64,000 nucleotides of DNA from Streptomyces tauricus. Lineage in GTDB: Bacteria > Actinomycetota > Actinomycetes > Streptomycetales > Streptomycetaceae. The stretch is from assembly GCF_014650955.1 (NCBI RefSeq), contig NZ_BMVY01000024.1:87450-151449 (forward strand), in the 5' to 3' direction. Under the pieces are notes generated by a model. The model was not told the DNA's origin and did not search any database. It saw nothing but the letters and a program-made list of their open reading frames with translations. This document shows, in pieces, positions 61,874 to 64,000 of this stretch; position 1 is the first letter of the stretch; each line of letters starts with the position of its first letter. Made by a program: the position numbers and the translations under genes.

Positions 61874-64000
61874 ATGCCCGCCATGCACCACCAGCCGTCA
61901 CCACCCCCGACGCCCAGCACCACACCACCCCCGGACCCGGGGGAGAAAGCCGACCGCCCACAGGCACACAAGGCCCGGACCGCCGAGAAGGCGGCTCCGG
62001 CGCAAGCCGCCGGTTCGACCGGTTCGGCCGGTCCTGACCGTTCGGCCGGGACACCCGGTAAGCCCGGCGAGCCCGAACAGGCCGGGCAAACCGGGCAGAC
62101 GAATCCGGCCAAATCCCCGGCGCCCGACTCCGGGCGAGCCGTCTCCACCGCCTCCCTCCCCGAAAGTGCCCCCGTGATCGGCCGCATCCCCGTCCTGGAC
62201 GTACGTCCTCTCGTCCTGGGCGGCCGCCGCCCCGCCAAGGCCGTGGTGGGAGAGTCCTTCGAGATCTCCGCGACCGTCTTCCGGGAGGGCCACGACGCGG
62301 TCGCCGCGAACGTCGTCCTGCGCGGCCCCGAGGGCCGCACGGGCCCCTGGACGCCCCTGCGCGAACTCGCTCCCGGCACGGACCGCTGGGGCGCCACCGT
62401 CTCCGTACCGGCGCCCGGCCTGTGGACGTACACCGTGGAGGCCTGGGGCGATCCGATCACCACCTGGCGCCACCATGCCCAGATCAAGATCCCGGCGGGC
62501 ATGGACACCGAACTCGTCCTGGAGGAGGGCGCGCTGCTGTACGAGCGTGCCGCGGCCGGGGTACCGAAGAGCAAGGGCCGGCGTGAGGCGATCCTCGCGG
62601 CCGTCACGGCCCTGCGCGACACGGGCCGTCCTGCGGCGGCGCGGCTCGCCGCCGCGCTCACCCCCGACGTGAACCATGTCCTCGCCCGCCATCCGCTGCG
62701 CGAACTGGTCACCGCGGCCGAGCCGCTGAACCTCCAGGTCGAGCGGGAACGGGCCCTGTTCGGCTCCTGGTACGAGTTCTTCCCGCGTTCGGAGGGCGCG
62801 GTGGTCGAGCCCGGGAAGCCGCCGGTCAGCGGTACCTTCCGCACGGCGGCCCGGCGGCTGCCCGCGATCGCCGAGATGGGCTTCGACGTGGTGTACCTGC
62901 CACCGATCCACCCCATCGGCACGACCTTCCGCAAGGGCCCCAACAACACACTGGACCCCGGCCCGTACGACGTGGGGGTGCCGTGGGCGATCGGCTCACC
63001 GGAGGGCGGGCACGACGCCGTCCACCCCGACCTCGGCACGATCGACGACTTCGACGACTTCGTGCGCCGCGCCGCGGAACTGGACCTGGAGATCGCGCTC
63101 GACTTCGCGCTCCAGTGCTCACCGGACCACCCGTGGGTGGAGAAGCACCCGGAATGGTTCCACCACCGCTCCGACGGCTCGATCGCGTACGCGGAGAACC
63201 CGCCGAAGAAGTACCAGGACATCTATCCGATCGCCTTCGACAAGGACATGCCGGGCCTGGTACGGGAGACGCTCAGGGTACTGCGGTTCTGGATGAGTCA
63301 TGGCGTGAGGATCTTCCGCGTCGACAATCCGCACACGAAGCCGGTCGTCTTCTGGGAAGAGGTGATCGGGGAGATCAACCGCACCGATCCCGATGTGATC
63401 TTCCTGGCCGAGGCGTTCACCCGCCCGGCGATGATGCACACGCTCGGCGCGATCGGTTTCCAGCAGTCGTACACGTATTTCACCTGGCGCAACACCAAGG
63501 AGGAACTGACCGAATACCTCACCGAACTCTCCGGTGACGCAGCCGCTTATATGCGGCCCAACTTCTTCGTCAACACCCCCGACATCCTGCACGAGTTTCT
63601 TCAGCACGGTGGCCGGGGGGCCTTCGAACTGCGCGCGGTGCTGGCCGCGACCCTCTCCCCGACCTGGGGTGTCTACAGCGGATTCGAGCTGTGCGAAGGC
63701 GTGCCGGTGCGTGACGGCAGCGAAGAGTACCTGAACTCCGAAAAGTACCAACTACGTCCGCGAGACTGGGAGTCGGCAGAACGCGAGGGCCGTAGCATCG
63801 CGCCCCTGATCGCCGAGCTGAATGCGATCAGGCGCCGCAGTCCCGCCCTTCGACAACTGCGTGACCTGCATTTCCACCACACGGACAAGGAGGCGGTGCT
63901 CGCGTACTCCAAGTCGGTCACGGACGCACGCGGATCGAACACGGTTCTGGTGGTCGTGAACCTCGACCCCCACCACACCCAGGAAGCCACCATCTCGTTG
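61874..64000 (+). CDS. glgE: Alpha-1,4-glucan:maltose-1-phosphate maltosyltransferase GlgE (partial, runs off the window end)
   Basis: Transfers maltose from maltose 1-phosphate to alpha-1,4-glucan. The 709 codons seen cover the N-terminal domain (IGRIPVLDVRP from residue 102), the dimer domain and the GH13_3 barrel. Catalytic residues are D484 in RVDNPH, E513 in AEAFTRP and D570 in NTPDIL; each is 90 positions past the S. coelicolor GlgE1 numbers D394, E423 and D480 as I recall them, the difference being mostly a Pro/Ala/Gly-rich N-terminal extension of about 80 residues. ATG with AGGAG 6 nt upstream. The 232-bp region before it holds no gene that I can see. Confidence 0.95.
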   Translation, partial: MPAMHHQPSPPPTPSTTPPPDPGEKADRPQAHKARTAEKAAPAQAAGSTGSAGPDRSAGTPGKPGEPEQAGQTGQTNPAKSPAPDSGRAVSTASLPESAPVIGRIPVLDVRPLVLGGRRPAKAVVGESFEISATVFREGHDAVAANVVLRGPEGRTGPWTPLRELAPGTDRWGATVSVPAPGLWTYTVEAWGDPITTWRHHAQIKIPAGMDTELVLEEGALLYERAAAGVPKSKGRREAILAAVTALRDTGRPAAARLAAALTPDVNHVLARHPLRELVTAAEPLNLQVERERALFGSWYEFFPRSEGAVVEPGKPPVSGTFRTAARRLPAIAEMGFDVVYLPPIHPIGTTFRKGPNNTLDPGPYDVGVPWAIGSPEGGHDAVHPDLGTIDDFDDFVRRAAELDLEIALDFALQCSPDHPWVEKHPEWFHHRSDGSIAYAENPPKKYQDIYPIAFDKDMPGLVRETLRVLRFWMSHGVRIFRVDNPHTKPVVFWEEVIGEINRTDPDVIFLAEAFTRPAMMHTLGAIGFQQSYTYFTWRNTKEELTEYLTELSGDAAAYMRPNFFVNTPDILHEFLQHGGRGAFELRAVLAATLSPTWGVYSGFELCEGVPVRDGSEEYLNSEKYQLRPRDWESAEREGRSIAPLIAELNAIRRRSPALRQLRDLHFHHTDKEAVLAYSKSVTDARGSNTVLVVVNLDPHHTQEATISL

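Overview
The window is chromosomal DNA from a high-GC actinomycete, almost certainly a Streptomyces. The reasons are the extreme third-position G+C, GTG and TTG starts with GGAGG-type ribosome binding sites, perfect GC-rich hairpin terminators with little or no T-tract, Tat and lipoprotein secretion, and a gene order that I remember from S. coelicolor (roughly SCO5495 down to SCO5443: rmdB, ligA, mnmA, an oligopeptide ABC operon, gcvT-gcvH-glyA-sdaA, cabB, the ScARP ADP-ribosyltransferase, glgX, M4 metalloproteases, glgP, glgE). It is core-type chromosome. I see no insertion sequence, phage, integrase, CRISPR array, rRNA or tRNA, and no secondary-metabolite cluster.

Layout. 0-7.2 kb (minus strand): a membrane GGDEF/EAL cyclic-di-GMP protein (RmdB-like), NAD-dependent DNA ligase with a short methionine-synthase-like gene just upstream of it, an SDR and a LOG-family protein. 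7.3-9.5 kb: small domain-of-unknown-function genes. 9.5-11.4 kb: a divergent AraC regulator/SDR pair sharing a palindromic intergenic region. 11.4-15.1 kb: tRNA thiolase MnmA and a cysteine desulfurase that could supply its sulfur, around a Tat-exported amidase and a DUF1761 membrane protein whose ribosome binding site lies inside a perfect 13-bp inverted repeat. 15.2-19.7 kb: small membrane proteins, a FabR/DesT-like TetR regulator with two related operator-like sites, a PSG-repeat lipoprotein, a WYL regulator, a thioesterase and a TRIC-type channel. 19.8-26.2 kb: a complete oligopeptide ABC importer operon (permease, binding lipoprotein, permease, two ATPases) with an internal hairpin.

26.5-34 kb: two SseB-family genes and a P-loop protein face a glycine riboswitch that heads gcvT-gcvH-glyA-sdaA, a glycine-to-pyruvate catabolic run. 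34-38.9 kb: a GH25 lysozyme domain without signal peptide, MOSC, an F420/NADP-type reductase, the calcium-binding CabB, a secreted guanine-type ADP-ribosyltransferase, an HATPase regulator and an enoyl-CoA hydratase. 39-44.2 kb: two L,D-transpeptidase lipoproteins and the glycogen debranching enzyme GlgX. 44.2-45.9 kb: a cysteine-rich leader peptide ahead of a Tat-exported sulfatase, which looks like sulfur-responsive attenuation.

45.9-53.5 kb: four translationally coupled ABC exporter half-transporters that sort, by their NBD motifs, into two complementary heterodimers. 53.7-57.8 kb: two paralogous secreted M4 (thermolysin-like) metalloproteases that share an upstream bipartite sequence element. 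58.4-64 kb: alpha-glucan phosphorylase (glgP) diverging from the maltosyltransferase glgE, which runs off the window end, with a remnant of a subtilisin-type protease between them. Six genes or operons lack a clear ribosome binding site and have a TAnnnT hexamer 6-8 nt before the start codon, which suggests leaderless transcripts.
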